A DNA stretch of 6,869 bases from Bacteroidota bacterium. GTDB taxonomy: Bacteria > Bacteroidota > Ignavibacteria > Kryptoniales > JAKASW01. Position 1 is the first letter of the stretch. Every line of letters starts with the position of its first letter. Shown here piece after piece: positions 1 through 6,173 of this stretch. Position numbers and translations under genes: made by a program. The DNA is taken from positions 1 to 6,869 of the forward strand of contig JAJYJD010000190.1 in assembly GCA_021789755.1 (NCBI GenBank), in the 5' to 3' direction. Under the pieces are notes generated by a model. That model did not search any database. It was not told the origin of the DNA and was given only the letters and a program-made list of their open reading frames with translations.

Positions 1-1315
1 TAAGCCTTTCGGCATCCTGCTTCGCTGCAACAAGAAGCTCGTGTTGCCGTTTGTTGACGTGCCCTATGTGCTCGTCCTTGAGAATGTCGAGAGTCATGTT
101 GATGGAGGTGAGCGGAGTCCTGAATTCATGAGAGACCCGCGCCATGAATTCCGATTTCATCTTGTCGAGCTCTTTGAACTGAGTAACGTCCTGTAAAATA
201 AGAATTGCTCCCGCCACTTTTCCGGAGTTGTCCTTTGAGGCATTCAGCTTTATCCTGAAATACCTGTCCTCCTCGTTGAAACGAAGTTCAAAGTAAGGCG
301 GGATATTCAGCGGGCTTTCTCCGGTGAGAAAGCGGGTCACATATTTCGTGAGCTCCCGGTTCCTGACAACTCTCTGAAAATCGTGTCCGATGGATGCCTC
401 CTCGGATACGTCGAAGATGTTTTCGGCCAGCTGATTCAGCAGGACAATTTTCCCCTCGCGGTCCATCACCACAATCGGGTCCGATATCGTCCCGACGATT
501 GCTTCTGACTTTCTCTTCTCATAAATCAGTTTCTCGATATTTATCTCCTCATACTTCGTCAGCCGTTCTGCCATGCGGTTGAATTCGCGGGCCAGTTCTC
601 CGATTTCATCTCTGGAGTTGATGTCGGCGCGGACATCGAGGTAGCCCCTGCCGAGTTTCCTGACTGTGTCGGTGAGCTTCTCGGCAGGCTCCAGAATGTA
701 CTGTGAGAACTGCCAGCTTGCCACAATGCTGAGCACTATTGCGAGGAGAGCGGCTCCGAGTACCGCCACGGTCGCCTGGTTGGAGATATCGTTCGCCTTC
801 GTGTCGGTCGCGACCATAGCGTTGTGGTTCATGTCGAGCAGCTGAAAGCACTCGTCTTTTATCTTGTTGAACAAGGGGAGCACATCCCTGTAATGAAAAT
901 CCTGTGCAAAGGTGTGACCGTGTGAGTTGAGCACGGTCCGCAGCGAATCTGTCGCTTCCGAGTACCGGGCATAAGAATTCTTAATGCTCTCGAGTATCTC
1001 CATGCCTCGTGCCGACACGTTGGAGTTAACGGCCTGCTGATACCATACGAAGAAATCGTCGTGATTATCCTGGAACTGGCGGTAGCCCAGGTCCACGTAT
1101 CCGTTGAGCATAACGAGCTGGGCGCTGTTGTCGCGTTCGAGCGCCACCACCATGTTCTGTGCAGCGATAACGTTCTGGTAATTCTGTTTGATCATCTTCG
1201 TGATTGCCTGCGTCAGCTGGTTGAAATTATATATCGACCAAACGCTGACGATCACGTTAATAATCACCAGTACAGTAAATCCCGCTGCGACCTTTGCTCT
1301 AAGTGTACTGAACAT
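1..1315 (-). CDS. Membrane sensor histidine kinase (HAMP-PAS-DHp), 3' end cut by window edge
   Basis: Reading the minus strand from the ATG at 1315 gives 438 open residues that run off base 1. A transmembrane helix (about 8-28) is followed by a mostly helical extracytoplasmic sensor segment (about 30-178) and a second helix (about 181-202). A HAMP linker follows, with its conserved Pro at 210 and the DEIGELAREFNRM signature. A PAS domain covers about 265-375 (SDPIVVMDREGKIVLLN). The DHp helix carries the phosphoacceptor His396 in SHEFRTPLTSI. The ATP-binding domain must lie beyond the edge. The layout matches KinB/NtrY-like kinases, which autophosphorylate on the DHp histidine and pass phosphate to a response regulator. 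The sensed signal cannot be read from the sequence. The start is preceded by a weak GAGA-type site. His396, Pro210 and Pro280 fall in one frame, so no frameshift is present. No cognate regulator with an intact receiver is visible; it may lie past the left edge. Confidence 0.93.
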   Translation of the reverse strand, partial: MFSTLRAKVAAGFTVLVIINVIVSVWSIYNFNQLTQAITKMIKQNYQNVIAAQNMVVALERDNSAQLVMLNGYVDLGYRQFQDNHDDFFVWYQQAVNSNVSARGMEILESIKNSYARYSEATDSLRTVLNSHGHTFAQDFHYRDVLPLFNKIKDECFQLLDMNHNAMVATDTKANDISNQATVAVLGAALLAIVLSIVASWQFSQYILEPAEKLTDTVRKLGRGYLDVRADINSRDEIGELAREFNRMAERLTKYEEINIEKLIYEKRKSEAIVGTISDPIVVMDREGKIVLLNQLAENIFDVSEEASIGHDFQRVVRNRELTKYVTRFLTGESPLNIPPYFELRFNEEDRYFRIKLNASKDNSGKVAGAILILQDVTQFKELDKMKSEFMARVSHEFRTPLTSINMTLDILKDEHIGHVNKRQHELLVAAKQDAERL

Positions 1316-1329
1316 TTCTCGATGTCCGA

Positions 1330-1530
1330 TTATCTCTTCTTAAGTTTACAAACCGGGGAATAATTTGCAATGTGCGATTGCCATGCCGCGTGCATCTCCT
1401 CAAACACGATCCTCTCCACGGCAAGGGGGGCTTTTTCAAGTGTGCGGTAATATTCCACCCGCCGCTTCAGGTAAAATGACGCAAACCAGACTGGATTTCC
1501 CTGAATATGTATCCACTTAGCCCGCAACAA
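1330..1530 (-). CDS. Possible small hypothetical protein upstream of the kinase
   Basis: This is a 66-codon minus-strand ORF ending 14 bases before the kinase start. The only available start is a TTG pair at 1525-1530, because an in-frame stop lies about 20 bases further upstream (1549-1551). The predicted protein is soluble and aromatic-rich. It has a central charged helix-like stretch (YLKRRVEYYRTLEK) and a basic C-terminus (KLKKR), with a single Cys. I recognise no family. Its position, in the same orientation and close to the kinase, is what an upstream operon partner would have. Against it are the non-ATG start, the absence of a Shine-Dalgarno site and the short length. It could also be the tail of a decayed gene or non-coding leader of the kinase transcript. 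Confidence 0.33.
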   Translation of the reverse strand: MLRAKWIHIQGNPVWFASFYLKRRVEYYRTLEKAPLAVERIVFEEMHAAWQSHIANYSPVCKLKKR

Positions 1531-1594
1531 CGACTGTTTTGAAGCTTTTCACTATATATCGTCTCGGCACGCAGGTTGATAAAAGTTCAGCGAA
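1531..1594. promoter_or_regulatory. Divergent intergenic region between kinase side and receiver-like gene
   Basis: These 64 bases separate the minus-strand kinase block from the plus-strand receiver-like gene, so promoters for both would be expected here or just inside the flanking ORFs. The only promoter-like text is an AT-rich TATATAT run at 1553-1559. On the minus strand TTATCA precedes it by 18 bases, a weak 4/6 plus 4/6 match to sigma-70 boxes. On the plus strand no acceptable -35 pairs with it. The region is assigned from gene orientation more than from motif quality. Confidence 0.3.
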
Positions 1595-1969
1595 ATGAGA
1601 ACGCTCGATAAGAAAACCGTCCTCGGGATCATGACCGACGAAAACGCAATGTTCGAGATCCTGGCCAAGTTTCTCGGGAAAGAAGGTTACCAGACGAAAA
1701 GGGTGTTCTCCGTCCCGACCGAAACGGAAGATCTGGCACTGGTCATCGTTGCTCCGACGAGAGGTCCTAACCGTTCCGGAAGTTGGATTGACAATTTGAA
1801 GAAGATAAAACCCGCAGTTGTGATAATTCAGTGTTGCGATGAAGATTATGCCGATGCGGATGCCAACGTTATCGTATTGAAAGACCGTCCTCTCAATCTC
1901 CGGCAGTTGAGTGAAACAATTAGAACTGCACTCAGGAAATCCGGAAGCGTTGTATCAAATGCAAAATGA
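1595..1969 (+). CDS. Receiver-like protein lacking the phosphoacceptor (pseudo-receiver)
   Basis: This 124-residue protein looks like one CheY-type receiver fold with no output domain. Strand 1 and helix 1 resemble a receiver (VLGIMTDEN, then FEILAKFLGKEGYQ), but the usual acidic pair is T14-D15. Where strand 3 should present the phosphorylated Asp, the sequence reads LALVIVAPT (residues 47-55), with Val or Ala in that place. The C-terminal part (VIVLKDRPLNLRQLSETIRTAL) resembles the strand 5/helix 5 region with a Lys-Pro neighbourhood. The fold assignment is inference from this pattern. If correct, the protein cannot take phosphate in the normal way and would work by protein contact. It is divergent from the kinase block and followed by a terminator, so it may be nearly monocistronic. 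The ATG at 1595 has only a weak upstream site. A truncated response regulator is the alternative. Confidence 0.75.
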   Translation: MRTLDKKTVLGIMTDENAMFEILAKFLGKEGYQTKRVFSVPTETEDLALVIVAPTRGPNRSGSWIDNLKKIKPAVVIIQCCDEDYADADANVIVLKDRPLNLRQLSETIRTALRKSGSVVSNAK

Positions 1970-1979
1970 AAGACACTCG

Positions 1980-2156
1980 ATGAACATTCCGGCTGGTGAT
2001 ACGTCGGCGCGCGCTCCGGAGTTGCGACAGGTCGAATCCGATTTTGAAGAGTTTGCCTTAAGGCAGATGGGTTTTGGGCTGCTGATTTATTCAAATGCTA
2101 CTCGCTCAGGGGAAGGCACTGCCATATCTCGGCGGCCCAAAAATTTTTACACTTAA
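1980..2156 (+). CDS. Doubtful small ORF (58 residues) after the receiver-like gene
   Basis: The ATG at 1980 opens a 58-codon frame ten bases after the previous stop and ends before the terminator. The first part is acidic and helix-compatible (ELRQVESDFEEFALRQMGFGLLIY) and the last part is basic (ISRRPKNFYT). The frame stays open back to 1911, inside the preceding gene. No family is recognised and no good ribosome binding site is present. Same-strand placement between a gene and its terminator is the main support. It may equally be 3' untranslated sequence of the receiver-like transcript, or a remnant of a longer C-terminus lost by a frameshift. Confidence 0.2.
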   Translation: MNIPAGDTSARAPELRQVESDFEEFALRQMGFGLLIYSNATRSGEGTAISRRPKNFYT

Positions 2157-2181
2157 ATATAGTCTCCTCTTTCCTCCTCCT

Positions 2182-2228
2182 GCTGCTGCCAGGTGACCGT
2201 GCAGGTAACCTGGCGGCAGCCTCTTTTT
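2182..2228 (+). terminator. Rho-independent terminator
   Basis: The arms GCTGCTGCCAGGT (2182-2194) and ACCTGGCGGCAGC (2208-2220) pair over 13 positions with one G-T wobble. An inner ACC/GGT pairing tightens the loop. Five T residues follow at 2224-2228. The T tract lies only on the plus-strand side, so it terminates rightward transcription from the 1595 gene. The reverse side is purine-rich and would not act as a terminator. Confidence 0.8.
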
Positions 2229-2388
2229 CGGGGTGTGGAAAGTTTGCTCACAATGTGCCATAAGACCACACGAATTGCCTGGATGGCTGCCAGAGACGAA
2301 TGGATAATGAGAATTCTAGTTGATTTCGGCTTATTTCCCGGCTCTGCCGAAGAGAAGTCGGCACAGTCCTTGAACATTACCGTCCAAA
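2229..2388 (+). promoter_or_regulatory. Leader region of the cytochrome operon
   Basis: This non-coding stretch lies between the terminator and the zinc-finger gene, so the operon promoter should be here. No convincing sigma-70 pair or sigma-54 GG-N10-GC signature was found. TTGCCT (2275-2280) and GATAAT (2303-2308) are too far apart (22 bases) to pair well. The last 60 bases contain competing hairpins, described separately. No credible ORF lies here. Confidence 0.45.
2325..2363 (+). other. Two mutually exclusive hairpins in the operon leader
   Basis: TTCGGC (2325-2330) can pair with GCCGAA (2346-2351) across a 15-base loop. The overlapping TGCCGA (2345-2350) can instead pair with TCGGCA (2358-2363) across the loop AGAGAAG. 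The central segment is shared, so only one helix can form at a time. The second stem ends 25 bases before the zinc-finger start codon and has no T tract, so it is not an intrinsic terminator. Six-base stems arise by chance fairly often, so any regulatory role is inference. Confidence 0.3.
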
Positions 2389-2697
2389 ATGAAATCTGAA
2401 GACCTTTCTAAGTTTGACAAGATTGTCGTAAAGAGGCTCCGCGAACTCCTCGTGTCCAGGCTTAAGGTCACGGTCGGCGAGGGAAAGCAGCAAGTGCTCG
2501 AAGCGGCGTCAACGTTCGACAACCCCGATCTCAATGAGCTGGTGTTCGCACTGCATCGGATCGAGAAGGGTATTTACGGACAGTGCGTCATCTGCAGACA
2601 CGATATCCCCATCAATGTGCTCGAAGCCGATCTCACGGCGAGATTCTGCCCGTCATGTCAAACTGCAATCCACGAAAAGAGCGATAGCTCAAGATGA
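2389..2697 (+). CDS. DksA/TraR-family C4 zinc-finger protein
   Basis: This is a 102-residue cytosolic protein. The N-terminal half is charged and helical (about 1-58) and leads into ALHRIEKGIYGQC, the junction typical of DksA/TraR proteins. The zinc finger is Cys66-x2-Cys69 and Cys87-x2-Cys90, separated by 17 residues as in the family. Family members bind RNA polymerase through the secondary channel and modulate initiation, often with ppGpp. The helical part is shorter than in E. coli DksA, and the acidic tip motif is not clearly conserved (NPDLNE at about 45-50), so its effect on polymerase is uncertain. The start at 2389 has no recognisable Shine-Dalgarno site. The stop overlaps the next start in ATGA (2694-2697), so the protein should be made together with the multihaem cytochrome, which suggests a regulatory or stress-coupling role for that pathway. 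A non-polymerase function cannot be excluded. Confidence 0.88.
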   Translation: MKSEDLSKFDKIVVKRLRELLVSRLKVTVGEGKQQVLEAASTFDNPDLNELVFALHRIEKGIYGQCVICRHDIPINVLEADLTARFCPSCQTAIHEKSDSSR

Positions 2698-5366
2698 AAA
2701 ACAGGTTTTTGTATATCCTTCCGCTATTGCTCTCCATTCTATTTATCTCCTCGCTTTCTTTTGCCGGATCGAATGACGATTGCCTGGCGTGCCATTCTGA
2801 TTCCACTCTGACAATGCAGAAGGATGGGAAGACAATCAGCCTGTACGTCAGCGGGCACGTGTTCGATTCGTCGGTCCACGGGGATGCCGGGGTAGGTTGC
2901 ACGGATTGTCACCAGGGATTTAGCGCGGACGATGTTCCCCATAAGCAAACGACGCCGAACGTCGACTGCAGTCAGTGCCATGACGTCAAGCTCCACGCCC
3001 CGAGCGGCGCGAAATATCAGATGGCGCACTCCTCGGAGAAGTGCTGGGACTGTCATGGTACGCACGACATTGAATCCGCGCGCAAGATCAACGTGGATTG
3101 TAAATGCCTCTCTTGCCATTCCGCTGAGAAATCCTTCCTGACTTCGGCTCACTCAAAGCAGGTCATCGACCACAAGGGTTTTACTTGTGAGACCTGTCAT
3201 CAGAAGGCTCACGATGTCAGACAAGTTGCAGTATTTCGGGGGACCGGCGCAGACACCCTGTGCTCCCAGTGTCATAAGGGCGTTGAGTCCGATATAGAAA
3301 ACGGGATCCACAAGAAGGCGTTCGCAGACGGTGCGCTGAGGTGCGTGACCTGCCATACAGCGCATGAAGCGCGCATTTCTAAACAGGAGATATCCACCCG
3401 GGCATGTTTCAAATGCCATACGGACAGGAAACTCTTCGACGGAGTGAATACATCGGACGGAGAGGAACTGACAACTCTTGTTCAGTCTTATTCCCACAGT
3501 ATTCACGCGGAATCATTGAAGAGTACAGGCAAGGGCGCGACGTGCGTTGATTGTCACGGCTCGCACACTATTAAACCTGCGAGCGATCCGACATCGCCCG
3601 TCAACAGGGAAAACGTCGTGAGCACGTGCGGTCGGTGTCATGCCGACGTTGAGAAGAGCTACCTGAACTCCTCTCACGGCAAGGCATTCGAATCCGGCAT
3701 AGCAGTTGCGCCGGTCTGTACTGATTGTCACAAGGAACACTCTATCGAGTCGGTCGACAGTCCCAACTCGCCAGTCAGCAGGGCGAGAGAGCCGGAGATC
3801 TGTCTCAATTGCCATGTGAAGAATAAGGAAGTGCTCAAACTTACCGGCGTCTCAGCTGCATTTCTGATGAGTATAAGGAGTAGCGTACATATCCGCTCCC
3901 TGGAAAGCGGCAATCTGAAGGCTGCGACATGCAGTGATTGTCATGGCGCCCATGATATGTTGCCGGCCGGCAACTCGAAATCCAAGGTCTTCAGAGAAAA
4001 TATCCCTTCCACCTGCGGCGCGGCGGGGTGTCACCGGAACGTGTATGAAAAATACGCAAGCGGCGTACATGGCACCGCTCTTGCGAAAGGCAACAAGAAT
4101 GTCCCCGTTTGCACGGATTGTCACGGAGACCATCAGATTCTTGCCCCGAGCAATCCCAGATCCACCGTTTATGCGACGAACGTAGCCCAGTCGTGCGCAA
4201 AGTGTCACGCATCAGTCAGGCTGACTGAAAGGTACGGGCTGCCTCCCGACAAAGTCGTAAGCTATATGGACAGCTATCATGGGTTGGCGGTCAGGGAAGG
4301 ATCTACAATTGCTGCCAATTGCGCGAGCTGTCATGGCGCGCATGAAATACTCCCCTCTTCAGATCCGCGATCTTCGATAAACGGGGCCAATCTGCAAAAG
4401 ACGTGCGGGAAGTGTCATAACGGTGCAAGTGTACGATTTGCCTCCACTCCCGTGCATGTTTTGACGGGGTCGAAAGGGGAACCTATTCTTTATTGGCTAT
4501 CCGAGATATACATATTCCTCATAATCGGAATCATTGGACTGATGCTGCTTCACAACGTTCTCGACTTTGTGAAGAAGTCCCGAAAGAAACTGACACAAAG
4601 GAGGACGGGAGTTCATCCGGCCGAAGCGAGCGCCAGGCTATATGTTCGAATGACAGGTAATGAGAGGCTGCAGCATCTCGTGCTCCTCCTGAGTTTCCTG
4701 ACGCTGGTACTGACGGGATTCATGTTGAAGTTCCCCGATGCATGGTGGGTGAAAACAATGAGAGATATTGTGGGGAATGGATTTGCTGACCTCCGCGGGG
4801 TGATCCACAGGATTGCCGGCTCGGTTATGATAGCTGGTGCGGTGTACCACATCTTTTACGTGAGCTTCACAAAACGCGGGAGGCAATTCATCAAGGATAT
4901 GCTGCCCAAGATTCAGGATCTGAGAGATGCGGTCACCGCGTTGAAGTATAACATCGGTTTAAGCAAGGACGGTCCCAGGTTCCCCCGGTTCAGTTACATT
5001 GAAAAAGCGGAATACTGGGCCCTGATATGGGGAACCGGTGTAATGGCTATAACAGGTCTCTTGCTGTGGTTTAACAACCTCTCTCTCGGCGTGATTACAA
5101 AACTCGGCCTGGATGTGGCAACTTTGATTCACTATTACGAAGCCATTCTGGCCAGTCTGGCCATACTCGTCTGGCATTTCTATTCGGTGATTTTCAACCC
5201 CGAGGTCTACCCGCTCAACCTTGCATGTATTAAGGGCACGCTGAGTGAAGAGGAAATGGAAGAAGAACATCCGTTGGAGCTGGAGAGACTGAAAGAGGCA
5301 GGGGAGAGTGAAATAGTAATCGAAAATGGGAACGACAATCCGACCCCGGGCCAGAGGAAGCAATGA
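2694..5366 (+). CDS. CbcL-like fusion: 19-haem cytochrome c plus b-type cytochrome membrane domain
   Basis: This is an 890-residue inner-membrane protein with a large periplasmic part. A signal peptide covers 1-24 (cleavage likely after SLSFA). Covalent haem motifs begin at Cys 30, 69, 92, 117, 138, 165, 190, 217, 238, 284, 312, 342, 370, 413, 441, 473, 501, 543 and 571. All are CxxCH except 441, which is CGAAGCH (CX4CH). Membrane helices lie at about 599-622, 660-680, 704-726, 773-793 and 812-834. His661, His705, His719, His813 and His828 are candidate b-haem ligands, and the last pair is spaced as in the FdnI/HydC family. The C-terminus is acidic and cytoplasmic. The architecture matches Geobacter CbcL, a quinol-oxidising cytochrome used in metal respiration. 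By analogy it would pass electrons from menaquinol to periplasmic or outer-membrane carriers; function and direction are inferred. The start is fixed by the ATGA overlap and the signal peptide. Cys136 and Cys845 are cysteines outside the counted motifs. Confidence 0.93.
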   Translation: MKNRFLYILPLLLSILFISSLSFAGSNDDCLACHSDSTLTMQKDGKTISLYVSGHVFDSSVHGDAGVGCTDCHQGFSADDVPHKQTTPNVDCSQCHDVKLHAPSGAKYQMAHSSEKCWDCHGTHDIESARKINVDCKCLSCHSAEKSFLTSAHSKQVIDHKGFTCETCHQKAHDVRQVAVFRGTGADTLCSQCHKGVESDIENGIHKKAFADGALRCVTCHTAHEARISKQEISTRACFKCHTDRKLFDGVNTSDGEELTTLVQSYSHSIHAESLKSTGKGATCVDCHGSHTIKPASDPTSPVNRENVVSTCGRCHADVEKSYLNSSHGKAFESGIAVAPVCTDCHKEHSIESVDSPNSPVSRAREPEICLNCHVKNKEVLKLTGVSAAFLMSIRSSVHIRSLESGNLKAATCSDCHGAHDMLPAGNSKSKVFRENIPSTCGAAGCHRNVYEKYASGVHGTALAKGNKNVPVCTDCHGDHQILAPSNPRSTVYATNVAQSCAKCHASVRLTERYGLPPDKVVSYMDSYHGLAVREGSTIAANCASCHGAHEILPSSDPRSSINGANLQKTCGKCHNGASVRFASTPVHVLTGSKGEPILYWLSEIYIFLIIGIIGLMLLHNVLDFVKKSRKKLTQRRTGVHPAEASARLYVRMTGNERLQHLVLLLSFLTLVLTGFMLKFPDAWWVKTMRDIVGNGFADLRGVIHRIAGSVMIAGAVYHIFYVSFTKRGRQFIKDMLPKIQDLRDAVTALKYNIGLSKDGPRFPRFSYIEKAEYWALIWGTGVMAITGLLLWFNNLSLGVITKLGLDVATLIHYYEAILASLAILVWHFYSVIFNPEVYPLNLACIKGTLSEEEMEEEHPLELERLKEAGESEIVIENGNDNPTPGQRKQ
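3492..4418 (+). repeat. Five tandem di-haem modules within the 890-residue cytochrome
   Basis: Residues 267-575 consist of five diverged copies of one unit. Each has a His-containing entry (SIH, SSH, SVH, GVH, SYH at His271, 328, 399, 459, 529), then a first haem motif followed by G/K-x-H, then a P-S-D/N-P-x-S-type linker, an Asn, and a second haem motif. First-to-second Cys distance is 28 residues in all five (284/312, 342/370, 413/441, 473/501, 543/571). The copies differ mainly in the gap between units (58, 71, 60, 70). The entry His and the His after the first motif are plausible distal haem ligands. Confidence 0.85.
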
Positions 5367-5470
5367 CCACGTTAGCGGCGTGCAAATGAACTCTTTTCTT
5401 TACCGACTCGCTGATCCGGCGTCCGGCAAATACCGGTTTCGTTTGTCGGCAATCATTCGAAAGGGAAGCC
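5367..5470 (+). other. Intergenic gap between the two b-cytochrome genes
   Basis: The 104 bases contain no terminator-like hairpin with a T tract and no supported gene, so transcription probably continues into the next gene. A CCGG-N6-CCGG dyad (5423-5436) is present but too short to call. A separate promoter is possible but not visible. Confidence 0.5.
5461..5466 (+). promoter_or_regulatory. Ribosome binding site fixing the start at 5471
   Basis: AAGGGA sits four bases upstream of the ATG at 5471, a reasonable purine-rich site. It supports this start over the out-of-frame ATG at 5386. Confidence 0.6.
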
Positions 5471-6172
5471 ATGGACAATAAAGTCCCAAGGTTCTCGCGA
5501 AGCTGGCGCGTGCAACACATGCTTCTCATGATTAGTGTGTTGCTACTGATGATCTCCGGATTTTCCGTTAAGTACTCGGATACCCTTTGGGGGAAAGTGC
5601 TGATCTTTCTTGAAGGCGGTTTTCAGGCGAGAGGAGCGCTGCATCGTTTGTCCGCCGTCCTTCTCTTTATTACTGCAGTCTACCACTTCGTTTACATCTC
5701 GGTTACAAAGGAAGGGAGAAGCGAGTTCAAGAAACTGCTGCCCAACAAAAGAGATTTTACCGACCTTAAGAACAGCGTTTCATACGACCTGTTGAAGAGA
5801 TCCGAGAGACCTGCTTTTGGCAGGTACTCTTACCGTGAAAAGGTTCAATACTGGGCATTCTTCGTTTTCATATTACTGATGTTTTTATCGGGTGTCGTCC
5901 TGTGGTTCCATGACTTCTTTTTCACCTTTCTTCCCAAGTGGGCGTTCGACGTTTCATTCGCACTCCATGGTGGTACAGCGACGCTGATTATTCTTTTTCT
6001 TGTCATGTGGCATTTGTATATAGTTCACCTTTCACCCGGCAATTTCCCCGGAAACTCCTCCTTCTGGCATGGTTACGTTTCGGAGCGATGGATGAGAGAA
6101 AATCATCCGCTTGAATACGAGGAAATGAAGAGCGAAGCAGCGGGGAAACCTAAGGAGGGAGAGGCGGATTAA
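5471..6172 (+). CDS. Stand-alone b-type cytochrome, paralogue of the preceding membrane domain
   Basis: This 233-residue integral membrane protein has four helices (about 14-34, 58-78, 125-147, 164-188) and no signal peptide. It aligns with residues 655-865 of the preceding cytochrome. Shared features are VQH/LQH at the first helix (His16), LHR and VYH (His58, His72, 14 apart as in the paralogue), and a last helix with His166 and His181 (15 apart as in the paralogue). Both also share the R(F/Y)SYxEKxxYWA segment before the third helix and the xHPLE motif in the cytoplasmic tail. These histidines are the candidate ligands of two b haems. The family (HydC/FdnI-like prokaryotic b cytochromes) anchors periplasmic redox subunits and exchanges electrons with quinone. 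It lacks the first helix of the fused version and any c-haem part, so its natural partner is the c-type cytochrome encoded one base downstream. Confidence 0.9.
   Translation: MDNKVPRFSRSWRVQHMLLMISVLLLMISGFSVKYSDTLWGKVLIFLEGGFQARGALHRLSAVLLFITAVYHFVYISVTKEGRSEFKKLLPNKRDFTDLKNSVSYDLLKRSERPAFGRYSYREKVQYWAFFVFILLMFLSGVVLWFHDFFFTFLPKWAFDVSFALHGGTATLIILFLVMWHLYIVHLSPGNFPGNSSFWHGYVSERWMRENHPLEYEEMKSEAAGKPKEGEAD
6161..6164 (+). promoter_or_regulatory. Ribosome binding site for the terminal cytochrome gene
   Basis: GAGG lies nine bases before the ATG at 6174, at the end of the preceding coding region. A stronger AAGGAGG at 6152-6158 is 15 bases away, further than usual. Together they support the 6174 start. 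An in-frame stop at 6126-6128 excludes any ATG, GTG or TTG start further upstream. Confidence 0.55.
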
Positions 6173-6173
6173 T

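Noticed and set aside
606..851. An 81-codon minus-strand frame inside the kinase gene
   Set aside because: It lies wholly within the kinase coding region in another frame. The kinase reading is supported by membrane helices and HAMP signature residues across the same bases.
2193..2399. A 68-codon plus-strand frame across the terminator and leader
   Set aside because: It begins inside the terminator stem, overlaps the true zinc-finger start and has no family features.
3399..3419. Possible frameshift or missing haem near the ninth motif, where the gap to the tenth widens to 46 residues
   Set aside because: The frame stays open through normal-looking sequence on both sides. The longer gap looks like a linker between the N-terminal haem cluster and the tandem modules.
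2739..5363. Several long minus-strand frames opposite the 890-residue cytochrome
   Set aside because: They are antisense shadows. The repeated TG(T/C)CA(T/C) haem codons leave antisense frames open, and the products show no domain.
5423..5436. CCGG-N6-CCGG dyad as an operator or terminator in the gap between cytochrome genes
   Set aside because: The arms are only four bases and self-complementary, with no T tract after them, so nothing separates it from chance.
5386..5481. A 31-codon plus-strand ORF starting at the ATG at 5386 and running into the next cytochrome gene
   Set aside because: It is out of frame with the gene at 5471, has no ribosome binding site, and its product resembles nothing recognisable. 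It is most likely chance.
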